Shown piece after piece: positions 50,601 through 56,941 of a stretch of DNA of 64,000 nt. The position numbers were made by a program, and so were the translations under genes. The notes beneath the pieces are model-generated. The model did no database searches. It was given only the letters and a program-made list of their open reading frames with translations, and was not told the DNA's origin. Position 1 is the first letter of the stretch, and every line of letters starts with the position of its first letter. This DNA comes from Posidonia oceanica (lineage: Eukaryota > Streptophyta > Magnoliopsida > Alismatales > Posidoniaceae): positions 10,310,001 to 10,374,000 of the forward strand of contig JAZBRS010000054.1 of NCBI GenBank assembly GCA_037176725.1, given 5' to 3'.

Positions 50601-53600
50601 TGTCTTTCATCCCCTTCTTTACTTGTTTTACTTAGTTGTTTTAATCATCATTGATATACTTGTGTTTATAATTATTAAAGAACTTAAAAACAACAAATAA
50701 GTTTTATATTTACTCAACTTCTCTGTTCAGCCTCCTCTAGAGAAGCCTCTCGATCCTACAGCATTTACCATACTTTTTTTGAAAAAAGAATAAGGAGATT
50801 TTAATATATATGAAAAATCCAAGCAAAAATCACAGCCCCTGAGAATGAACTAAGGGCAAAAAAAAAGTTACAGCCTCTCAAAAATAAGTCCTTTCAGAGC
50901 ACTAAAACTTGCTCCATTTCACTATCAATGCCTGGCAGGCCTCAAAAAGAACCGAAGAGTAACCTGGCTCATTGTTAAACACCATGCTAGCATTTACTGT
51001 ACTAGTGACTAAAATGAGCATTCAATAATAGTGTTTTTTAGTGATCAACAAGGTCTACTTCTTTATTCATTAATAACCACATTTTACAAATATCCCATTA
51101 CAGTGTTTTATTACGAAGATGAAGTTGATGCAATTGCTGTTTTAACTCATCCATAAAACTCTAACCGACCTGGTACTTAAATTAATATATTATCAGTTCT
51201 TTTTTAATTGGAAATTCCCAAATGGATTTGCATCCTTGCCTCCTAAATAGTGAAGGCTTAGATGTCAGTTCGTGGACTCAATCAATAAACAGAAGGGGGA
51301 AATAGGATAAAATTCTCAAAACCATTACCTTATTGTTTGATTATTTCTCCTCAAGCATGAAAATCATACACTCTCAAACGCATATCTATATATAAAAATC
51401 ACATATACACTCCCTGTTTCAATTTTCATAGTCTATACCAGCTAACTTCGGTTTATCCTTGACCATAACTTGCACTATCAGTTATTCAGATGTCACAAAA
51501 AATGTTAATTGCCCATTTAGGTTACCGAGATCAAAGGATGATCGGAACAATAATTAGCTCTATTTCTATCTCCTCAAAGAAACTGAAAAGGTTGAAGCTC
51601 TTTTTGGAAACATTGGATCTAATTCCTGATTTCCCTGCTATTAGCGAATAATAAGCACATCCATCAAGTCTCATCCACCTGCACAGCATGTGCACCTTTG
51701 GCTAGTATATAACAGTGACACTTCTGATGCTACCATTTTTTACCAACATTGCCCTTGAACAATTTAGCTTACTCTTCTTTCCTTCTTTTTTTTAGTGGTG
51801 ATTTAACTTATTCCTAGTAATGGTATCTCCTCTCCATACCCAGAATAAAATGGTGCAGCAACTGCTTAAAGAGAACCAGAAGGAGACAATGAGAACACTA
51901 AAATTATCTAAACCAGTAGAAACAAACGATAATACATGAATTTCTCTTGCACCAGTTTTTTCTTTGAAATCCCTGTCATATAATTGATACATGTCTATTA
52001 AGCAAGTAACAAACCAGCAGCAGCTATGTTAATTGTTGCGATAATATAATTGTTTATATATAGAAACTAGGATGTGCATAGCACGTGCTTGACTGCTAAT
52101 TTCCTAAAAAGTAATAAAATGGGATCAAAATAAGTATACCTCGAGTTTTTTGGTCCAGAGGTTCTTTGCTTGTTTTAGATCCAGCAGTAGTAGGGGAACT
52201 TTCAGAAGCCTCAGTAATTAGCATCAAGGACCTACTGTCTATTATCCTACAATAATGCACGTATAAACATAGGTTGAGACTCACAAGACGGAAACATATA
52301 TTGTTTATGAGAAATATCAGAAATATCATATGGTACAACAAAAATAAAAGTTTCAGCATATCGAAGGAGAAACCCAGAAGGCTGAAACACACTGTTAATT
52401 AGCTAATTATATAGCATCCCAATTTACATTTCCTTCATACTGAAGGCATGTCTTTATTCATCAACATATGTATCGGATTACTTTTACAACAATATATATG
52501 TGATCAAATCTGTCTTGTTCCTAGTCAATTAGATGATATAAAACAAGAAATATAGTTGTTAAGGTGACGCCTAGAGACGACAAATCACCCGTGCCTAGCA
52601 AGGTGTTGGGTGCCTGAAAATGTTACTAATAGGCATCACCTTCTTCTTGCCTTGGTCATCTAGGTATCGCCTTGTCCCTCATCTTGTGCGCCTAGAATCA
52701 ACTTGCACACCTAGGCAATATTCATTCTAGCATAGGCAATATTTACTGATAGTTAAAAAAAAAAATTATAGTTGACATTATAGCATTAATTGACTTTATA
52801 CAATAGTATACAATTATAACTTCATATTTTAATTTACAAGTTGGAGTATTTCCTTTTTGTTTAAAACCTTACAAACTTAAATTGCAAATAAATATTTGCA
52901 TTTTATGTAATTAAAAGATCTGATTTTGGTGCCTAGGTCATCAAGACAACGCCTAAATGCCACGGCACTCTAGTCATTGCCTGGGCACCTTAATAACCTT
53001 GACAATAAGTCAAAACATAACTTGAAAAGCATATTGACAATATTTTTTAGAATCTTAAGTTCACTTATTGCCAAAAATTTTAATGTCAAAGAATCCCTCT
53101 AATAATAACACAAGTATACACTATTCGGAGTGTATGAAAATAAACCTTTTATATTCATTTGAAAGAAGTAGGATACATGCATACAGGAATGGGAGCATAT
53201 GTTAGTATAACTTTTATATTCATTCAAAATAAGTAGGATACTGTCCTCAGTTTCATCCATACATGTCATCACATCTTATATGACCCACATTCAATAAACA
53301 ATGTACGTTTGCCAGGTCAAGAGACTCTAGTTTTCCTAGGTGTCCTAAAGTGTTCATTCAAGTAGTGAGAAGGATTTATGTTATACATAATAGAAGCTTT
53401 AAGTTCTTGAGTTGTTTGTATCCACAAGCAGTATATTTTTTATATCATAGTATTACATCTAAAGGACTGGAAATGTTTACCTGAGTAACGGATGTGATTG
53501 CTGTACTGTCTTTCATACATATGATTAAAGCAGTTAGAAATCAGATGACATGCCTTTGCCTTTCAGTATTCTTGTAACATTTCTTTTGGTTTAACATTGG

Positions 53601-54860
53601 CCTTTGGTTTTCAGTATTCCCACATGATTTATTTTAATTTCTTCATTGGGAGGCAAGCAAGTTTGTAGTGCCAGTTTGAAAAGTAAAAGTTTACTGTAGA
53701 TGATGAATCTCTACATGGTGGGAAAGAAATGCAAGCATGGTAGAGTGAATAAGTATTTACTGAAGGTTTTCTAGAAAAAGGTGGGTATTTTATTTGCTGC
53801 ATAATGATTTATATCTTTAACAGATCAGTGAAGTCTGGCAGCAAGTTATTTACCCTAGTCCTAGTGGATCGAGTGCCTCCACACCTCGGGGCATTGACTG
53901 CATGTTGGTGAGCCCCTTACGACCTAAGGCCGATGCTTTGCGGTCAAATGTTGGAACCACTGGTGTTGCTCTTGTGTCCCTCATTTCACGGACTCTACGA
54001 GCAAGCTAAAAGCAAAGAAACAAAACCATGGTTCAGATCCATTAAACAAATTCGCAGATATGGTGAAGAAAAGCCAGATATGCATGGTGCAGCAAGATAC
54101 TAGAATTATTGAGTTCTTTAAAAACAATCCAATATGGTGATGCATTCTAACGACTCTACAGACTAAAAATTGAATCAGCAACAAAATGAGATGAAAAGAT
54201 CCTTGATTTCAGTGAATCAATCCAAAGAATTATCACTTCGTTAGTGAATTCCTATGACAAAAAGGTAAATACAACAAAAGCAAATTCCCTTTTGGGAGAT
54301 GCAGAGGTTTTACATTTTATAAACTATCGTGCTTGTTAATATTGCGATGTTATTCCTATTTATAATGGTATCGACAGAACGAGATTGAACGTTGGTCGAA
54401 GTCCAAAACCCAATACCTCAGCTTCGTCAACATACTTCCAACAATTCGGCTCCTCTCCATCCCACCCCTGATCCCCACCATTCCCAACATCCGCCCTCCC
54501 ACCTCTCCTCTTCGGATCCACTCCCCTCCCTTTCTGCACCCCACCCCTCTCCCTGGGCACATCCTCGTCCCCGGACGAGATGCTAAGCAACTCGACCTCC
54601 GAGTCGTCGTCATCCTCCACCCGCCCCGGCGGAGGCTTCCTCTGCTGCTGTTGATGCTGCTGCTTCCCGGGTCCGCGATTGGACGGCGGATGCGGCCTCC
54701 TCTGGTTGGTTGAAGACGACGGAGGTGGCGGAGGGCGCTGGACGAGGTTGACGACGGGCTTCTTGGACGGTCGCTGGTAGCTGAGATCTCTCTCGGATTG
54801 CTCGCGCAAGGCGATCTGGAGGAGCTCGTCCTCGTCCAGGTCGTCGCCGTCGCTCGACAT
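18587..54860 (-). CDS. SEC5: Exocyst complex component SEC5 (21 exons, 1,110 aa)
   Basis: Coding exons, 5' to 3': 54860-54417, 54005-53854, 52246-52140, 34896-34702, 34541-34414, 34128-33970, 32312-32208, 31129-31055, 30898-30761, 30319-30137, 28872-28723, 28202-28076, 27651-27447, 27191-27076, 27000-26766, 21470-21377, 20553-20476, 20367-20311, 20139-19990, 19830-19615, 18805-18587. All introns are GT-AG, phases agree at each junction, and the total is 3,333 nt with one terminal stop. Arabidopsis SEC5A is about 1,090 aa. Landmarks are MSSDGDDLDEDELLQIALRE and ELLSISSGDED (exon 1, disordered acidic and proline-rich), KLFLSRVHKDTSAADLEAGA, AEKIRSVQGMLQRFRTLFNL, GEYDLAVREYRKAKSI, RLCSWMR, PGHNRRPTRGSEDA and a basic C-terminus ending RQRRR. 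SEC5 is a subunit of the octameric exocyst that tethers secretory vesicles to the plasma membrane. Introns 3 (17.2 kb) and 15 (5.3 kb) are swollen by retroelements but no exon is damaged. Confidence 0.93.
21730..21836. repeat. Short MITE-like fragment at the edge of the intron 15 copia
   Basis: GGCCCCGTTTGGAACTAC follows a TTA at 21727-21729. The sequence ends AGCTTTAAACCAAA just before the copia target site; its reverse complement TTTGGTTTAAAGCT loosely matches the left end. It could be a small MITE next to which the copia element inserted. The boundaries are weak. Confidence 0.3.
21842..21962 (+). repeat. 5' LTR of intron 15 copia
   Basis: It is 121 bp, ending AATAACAACAACA, and pairs with 26431-26551. 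Its first bases are TATTAGAA where the 3' LTR has TGTTAGAA. Confidence 0.9.
22419..23260 (+). pseudogene. Degenerate copia gag (intron 15 element)
   Basis: The frame starts MADGSKPFIGSTSSNYLRKN and continues in broken frames. The clearest part is the 108-aa ORF 22638-22964, which contains the UBN2-type gag segment (LPTTKRIWDMLHELYGHEKN, FVTELYTTLRTIIDELDIHQ, EEKLKEYRKGL). Stops occur before and after it. A zinc knuckle was not convincingly seen in any frame. Confidence 0.75.
23660..26430 (+). pseudogene. Degenerate copia pol: integrase, RT, RNase H (intron 15 element)
   Basis: An integrase-derived stretch lies at about 23740-24330. The 24387-24620 frame holds the post-integrase segment (KMFPKVVICVFVGYSKTQKG, YDPTSRKYFTSTDVTFFE). 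RT traces run from about 25000 to 25780 in several frames (KYKSN, LVARLNSIRV, HQLDVKK). RNase H traces follow, with DNQAAIYIDNNPTFHECTKH at 26187-26246. Many stops and frame changes show it is dead. It resembles the copia element at 35129-40037 in both motif choice and PBS. Confidence 0.8.
26431..26551 (+). repeat. 3' LTR of intron 15 copia
   Basis: It is 121 bp, starts TGTTAGAATAATTGGG and ends AATAACAACAGCA, and is followed by the GAAAT target duplication. Confidence 0.9.
30541..30640 (-). mobile_element. tRNA-derived SINE (head region)
   Basis: Reading minus, CTTGGTCAAGTGGTAGAG resembles a pol III A box, and about 30 bp later GAGGTTCGAACCCCAC is a near-perfect B box. Together they form a tRNA-like head followed by CATCAGCCTGTATGCACGGG. 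The 3' end is uncertain. It lies in SEC5 intron 9, in the same strand as the gene. No intact tRNA cloverleaf is formed, so it is called a SINE and not a tRNA gene. Confidence 0.6.
32552..32617. repeat. (GA)n microsatellite, 66 bp, SEC5 intron 6
   Basis: An uninterrupted AG/GA dinucleotide run of 33 units. In the SEC5 transcript it reads as (CU)n, a long polypyrimidine tract about 240 nt downstream of exon 7's acceptor-side flank, inside intron 6. It is likely to be length-polymorphic. Confidence 0.95.
33126..33615. mobile_element. Tourist-like MITE copy A (SEC5 intron 6)
   Basis: A 490-bp element with ends ACCCCTCTTTGGATGTAG and, on the other strand, GCCCTTGTTTGGAACC. It is flanked by CAA on both sides (33123-33125 and 33616-33618). 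It is clearly homologous, in inverted orientation, to the 492-bp copy at 47156-47647. It is AT-rich with internal runs of GGAATA/TATTCC and no coding capacity. Confidence 0.85.
35294..35305 (+). other. Primer-binding site of the nested copia
   Basis: TGGTATCAGAGC directly abuts the CA end of the 5' LTR and is complementary to the 3' end of initiator-Met tRNA, the usual plant copia primer. Confidence 0.9.
35336..35490 (+). repeat. GC-rich tandem duplication in the copia leader
   Basis: Two copies of an about 80-bp unit with CCGCCTGCA, TCCTCTCC, CGCCGTCAGTCCACTCT and GATTTCCGACGCC-like blocks lie between the primer-binding site and gag. The leader is far more GC-rich than its surroundings. Confidence 0.6.
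35880..36750 (+). pseudogene. Nested copia gag, broken
   Basis: The first part (35881-36001) ends at a stop. Gag then resumes in 36127-36750 with FIIRQGERSLQEHFTRLRAL, YQSLTDDVSQMKRYREEL and a glycine-rich stretch. A zinc-knuckle-like YTHCGRLGHQVDRCWD follows; its expected first cysteine is a tyrosine. The region closes near the protease-like SREFS* / DSDASSHMSG segment, where a stop interrupts the polyprotein. Confidence 0.8.
36740..39847 (+). pseudogene. Nested copia pol: protease, integrase, RT, RNase H
   Basis: Protease traces are near 36757-36975. Integrase spans about 37190-37760 (HTDNALEFVQ, LYPHSSQQNRVAERKHKHIL). The post-integrase segment is at 37776-38111 (FVEYSKTQKGYRCFHP, YFVSTDVTFFES). 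RT is at about 38343-39134 in an open 210-aa frame from 38502, with VARLNSIRII, CQLDVKNAFLYEDL, LKKAIYGLKQSPQAWF and the catalytic YVDDILVTG. RNase H is at 39150-39689 (LIGKLVYLTVTRPDISY, WQSKKQTVVSRSSAEAEYRT, WCDNQAVIFIANNL). Single stops separate the domains (for example at 39132-39134), so it is recently dead. Confidence 0.88.
41285..41990. repeat. Tandem duplication in the 3' UTR of the left arm, 356-bp period
   Basis: The block starting AATAATTATCTTCCC at 41285 recurs at 41641. Each copy ends with a CGACATACCGAACAG / AACGGTAGACCGAACC palindrome pair (about 41608-41640 and 41947-41982). The right arm has only one copy, so the duplication occurred after or during formation of the inverted structure. 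Confidence 0.8.
42194..44626 (-). pseudogene. Post-pol ORF, left copy (broken)
   Basis: Reading minus from an ATG at 44626: MPPKKMHATRSRRKQAP, acidic stretch, then interruption by the 43294-44530 solo LTR. It resumes with FANREVLTVRKVVFHDLRAI, YYPHLVSEFYVNLGISQYIC, PFDEILIGQLKIPSIGLDIT, KLFYGPSLIYFFEHYN and ERAKSMKDEESSDL. The 244-aa open part is 42530-43264. The C-terminus (IKYLHGYPPPPPL) follows a stop and ends near 42194. The family is the plant envelope-like / putative plant transposon protein group (YPxLVxxFYxNL signature), known downstream of pol in Sireviruses. Its function is unknown. Confidence 0.8.
43294..44530. mobile_element. Solo LTR, 1,237 bp, inserted in the post-pol ORF
   Basis: It starts TGATGAATACATAATTTATTC-like sequence (first 20 bases only considered) and ends AAATTCACATCA, with GTATC on both sides (43289-43293 and 44531-44535). 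The right arm shows the empty site, GAAGTATCTATCATCG on the same strand sense, so the insertion is exact. Near its end is TCTGTAGGATCGACCC, which I have seen in long plant Ty3-type LTRs (Athila-like), but lineage is not certain. No internal domain is present, hence solo LTR formed by LTR-LTR recombination. Confidence 0.88.
45035..47035 (-). pseudogene. Sirevirus-like pol remnant (RT, RNase H) between the arms
   Basis: Reading minus: the end of integrase (NKTPFEL near 47015), then 46928-46671 with the post-integrase linker (GYSSRSKAYKIFNKKTQTIE), then 46670-45858 RT with NVWKLIPKPLDHPVIGIKWI, YVPIARLESIRMLL, QMDVKNAFLNGVIEE and LNKVLYGLKQ. RNase H is at 45433-45236 (VSWFSKKQNSVALSTTEAEY). The RT catalytic box reads YVNDIIFG where YVDDIIFG is expected, so one catalytic aspartate is lost. 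Stops and frameshifts separate the parts. No gag or integrase core is attached. Confidence 0.88.
47030..47042. other. Junction between pol and inverted right arm
   Basis: The pol side (sense minus, end of integrase) changes abruptly at about 47036 into the inverted copy of sequence that in the left arm ends near 44783. The shared AAATAAAC at the switch suggests a short microhomology. Confidence 0.6.
47156..47647. mobile_element. Tourist-like MITE copy B (in right arm)
   Basis: A 492-bp element opens GCCCCTGTTTAGAACC and ends CCAAAGAGAGGC, with TAA on both sides (47153-47155 and 47648-47650). The left arm provides the empty site: CAAACCCTAAGATTTTCAC on the matching strand. A 3-bp TAA duplication plus GGCC-TTGTTTGG-type ends points to the PIF/Harbinger (Tourist) class. 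It is homologous to 33126-33615. Confidence 0.9.
47724..48914 (+). pseudogene. Post-pol ORF, right (inverted) copy, broken
   Basis: The frame starts MLPKKMHATRPKRKQ at 47724 and contains YYPHLVFEFYANLGISQYIC, PFNEILIGQLLKIPSTGLDI, QSRIIVYIVAANIIQKK and the acidic EEEDDDQVNKRAIEELRNQI heptad-like region. It ends KYLHGYPPPPP at 48914. Stops interrupt it at about 47864 (AHK*RF), 47941, 48446 and 48717. It is the inverted partner of 42194-44626 and reads away from the centre, as does the left copy. Confidence 0.8.
49556..50760 (+). repeat. Right LTR of the palindromic element
   Basis: It starts TGTTCGAAATATACACC after the purine tract AAAAAAGAGGAGAT (49542-49555) and ends CTCTCGATCCTACA. The length is 1,205 bp. 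Perfect TTCGGTATACCGAA palindromes lie at 50001-50014 and 50065-50078. It is followed by the GCATT duplication. It is the inverted counterpart of the left LTR, not a direct repeat. Confidence 0.85.
50766..52139 (-). other. Remaining SEC5 intron 3
   Basis: Intron sequence between the composite element and exon 3. No gene or defined repeat is seen. With 34897-35016 this implies an ancestral intron of about 1.5 kb. Confidence 0.6.
52553..53004. repeat. MITE-like element in SEC5 intron 2
   Basis: The left end GTTGTTAAGGTGACGCCTAG and the right end, read on the other strand, AAGGTTATTAAGGTGCCC form a terminal inverted repeat. The interior is full of GCCTAGG-type words. I recall GTTGTTAAGGCGCCTAGG repeats as common in plant introns. 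Flanks ACAAGAAAT and ACAATAAGT could be a decayed 9-bp duplication, which would suggest a Mutator-like origin, but this is weak. Confidence 0.5.
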
Positions 54861-55264
54861 CTCTGGTTTCTTCTCTCTCTCTCTCTCTGGATTTTCTCCG
54901 CGTTTCGTTCTGGTGTGGACGACAGGCCTTTCGTTTTTCTAGATCTGACGGTGAAATTGGAGAGTAGTTGTCTACAAGGGAGTGAGGGACAGGATGCAAC
55001 GAAATTTGGCACACGTCGACTGTAAATTCCTTGTTTTTTTGGTATGTAATTTTTTTTTAAACTATTTTTTGGTATGTAATTTGGTGGTGGTGGTGAAATT
55101 TGTTTAGCGTAAGTTACTTGATGTACCTCTGACTTTTATGGATTTTCATTTTCATATATACTTTACTACTTCCATTAATACTCAATTAGTTCATAAACTC
55201 GATCTTGACTAAAATGTCCTCTAATTGATGTCATTATTGTCGTTATCACCACATCTACGAGAGA
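54861..55264 (-). promoter_or_regulatory. SEC5 5' UTR and promoter region
   Basis: Immediately upstream of the start codon (minus) is a GA-rich leader, seen as CT repeats at 54878-54893. The sequence is then mixed to AT-rich. No TATA box could be assigned with confidence. Confidence 0.45.
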
Positions 55265-55273
55265 ATGACGAAG

Positions 55274-55624
55274 TCATCTATGATGATGTCGATTACAATC
55301 ACCTTGGTTATTCTCCCTTCCTTGTGTTTCTAAGGAGTCACCAACAAAGAAGAAGAAATAGTAGATTTTGGTATGGTGTTGGGAGAAGAGTAGACTACCA
55401 TTTGTTGCCGTTGGGGACATGAGCGTGAGAAATGACGAGGGAGTTGGAGTTGGAGTTGAAGTTGAAGTGGAAGTTTCACGATATTGATCCATGTGGTTCA
55501 CTGATGACACTAATACAACCTGAGTAAATGGCTGGACCATAAAGAAAATGGTTGAAATGAGAAGCAAAAGCAAGGCAGACGACGAGGAAGGAGGGACGGT
55601 GATAAATAGGAGATTGGAGGACAC
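55274..55624 (-). CDS. Small ORF with signal-peptide-like N-terminus (uncertain)
   Basis: A 116-aa frame begins MSSNLLFITVPPSSSSALLL, with a hydrophobic core LLLLLISTIFFMVQPF that could be a signal peptide. A Ser/Thr/Pro-rich middle (STSTSTPTPTPSS) and a basic C-terminus (NNQGDCNRHHHR) follow. I recognise no mature-peptide motif (not CLE, IDA or PSK as far as I can see). It lies upstream of SEC5 on the same strand and close to a hAT insertion. It may be a secreted-peptide gene or a chance ORF. Confidence 0.25.
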   Translation of the reverse strand: MSSNLLFITVPPSSSSALLLLLISTIFFMVQPFTQVVLVSSVNHMDQYRETSTSTSTPTPTPSSFLTLMSPTATNGSLLFSQHHTKIYYFFFFVGDSLETQGRENNQGDCNRHHHR

Positions 55625-55664
55625 ATTGAAGTCCTAGAGGTTAGGGAGGCTGAGGGTTGAGATG

Positions 55665-56130
55665 TAGGCCTGTAAATGAGAAATATATTTATACGTAAAT
55701 TGTCTCGTTCACTCTATTTTATATGGATAATAGTTAAAATATTTTTATCTTGTTACTTATTTATCTGTCATCTGCTTTACCCATGTTCTCATACGATACA
55801 GGTAAGAGTTACCATCTACCTGACTACTCGCAACCCGTTTACCGATGATGTATGCTTAAACATTCTGACATACATTGTTACTAACTTTTATGTATCATTT
55901 GAATTTGAATTTAATCTGATATACGTTTGTATGCTTAAACATTCTTTTTTTTCTTAAACATAAATATACGCAATTACTCGTTTACCCTACCCGTTCTATA
56001 TCCTACTACGAGTAACGGAGCGAGTAAGGGTAGAAACTTAGATAATGCAGGTCTATACTCGTCTCGTTACCCATTAGAATTTAAAGAGTAGGGTATGGAT
56101 AATGCTATATCCGTCCCATTTATAGACCTA
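55665..56130. mobile_element. Non-autonomous hAT element with 8-bp TSD
   Basis: A 466-bp element with terminal inverted repeats TAGGCCTGTAAATGAG and TAGGTCTATAAATGGG (right end read on the other strand). TTGAGATG flanks both sides exactly (55657-55664 and 56131-56138). An 8-bp duplication is diagnostic for the hAT superfamily. There is no transposase ORF. Subterminal CTCGTTAC / TACCC words recur at both ends. Related decayed sequence is at the start of the window. Confidence 0.92.
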
Positions 56131-56179
56131 TTGAGATGGGTCTAGAGATTTGGTTCTCATCGAGGCAAAAAGTGAGGAG

Positions 56180-56941
56180 GTGTAACTAGACTTGTAAATC
56201 GTACCGATTTGGTCAGAAAAGGACGTGACCCAGACGAACTTGGACTGGACCGAGTCAAATTTAATAGACCCCTGGTTCGACACGGTCCATGGCCCGCCAC
56301 TAGACCAAGTCGTGGGCCTGACGAGCCGGGTCAGGCAGGGTCGGTCTAATTTTTAAAAAAAAATTTAAATTTTATTTATTATTAAATATTTAAATATTTG
56401 ATATATACATAAAAAAATTAAAAACATACATAAGATATTCAACCTTTTACATTTTTACATTAATATAAATTATCCATAAGTAGAGCTCGTTGAAATTGAC
56501 GTCGTATCCTCGTCTTCTGATTTGTCGTTTAAACTCAGCCCTTGAAGATGATCAACCGCATCGTACCAGTCCTTCAAGCATACAGAGACTTCTATAGACT
56601 TTTCTGATAATTTACATCTTTTATCACTTAAAAATCTTTTACCTACAGAAAATGCAAACTCCGACGCCATCGTAGACGCCGGAATCGTTAGTAAATCTTT
56701 AGCCATTTTAGAAACAATAGGAAACCTAATTGCGGAACTAGACCACCACTTTAATATATCTAAATTATCCATTTCTAGTTCACTAAAAGCAAACTCACAT
56801 TCAAAATAATTTTAGAAGTCATTATTTGTGGTTCATTTTATGTATTTTTCTTTTTTTATTCAATCTACTCTAAAATGAACTACTACTACTACTAGTAACA
56901 TATGTTCCTACAAAACTAGATGTGTAAATACTAGAACTACC
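56180..56941 (-). pseudogene. hAT transposase C-terminal part
   Basis: The 100-aa frame at 56772-56470 reads DNLDILKWWSSSAIRFPIVS, then IPASTMASEFAFSVGKRFLS, DKRCKLSEKSIEVSVCLKDW. This is the hAT C-terminal dimerisation domain of the plant ricesleeper-like group. Degenerate upstream sequence to 56941 belongs to the same gene. A hAT-type terminus (ACTTGTAAATCGTACCG) lies near 56188. The N-terminal part lies at 62881-63545 beyond an inserted copia element; about 200 or more residues between the two parts are missing. Confidence 0.85.

Larger units (their letters stand above)
35022..50760 (-). mobile_element. Palindromic Sirevirus-like copia composite in SEC5 intron 3
   Basis: The outer ends are TGTAGGATCGAAAG at 35022 and, reading inward from the right, TGTAGGATCGAGAG ending at 50760. 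GCATT flanks both sides (35017-35021 and 50761-50765). The left and right arms (35022-44783 and 47036-50760) are inverted copies of the same 3' half: LTR, polypurine tract, UTR with palindromes, extra ORF. Between them is one pol remnant (minus strand). No gag, first half of integrase or 5' LTR in direct orientation was found. Later insertions inside it are a copia element (35129-40037), a solo LTR (43294-44530) and a MITE (47156-47647). Removing these leaves about 9.1 kb. Sirevirus assignment rests on the AAAAAGGGGGAGATTGTTG-type tract/LTR start, the post-pol ORF and the palindromes. Confidence 0.85.

Noticed and set aside
35022..50760. A giant DNA transposon with long terminal inverted repeats
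   Set aside because: The arms contain a polypurine tract, LTR starts and retroelement ORFs, and the middle is copia pol, so a DNA-transposon origin is not needed.
54356..55012. Overlapping 218-aa and 134-aa ORFs over SEC5 exon 1
   Set aside because: They are out-of-frame shadows of the GC-rich SEC5 first exon and its leader; no family resemblance.
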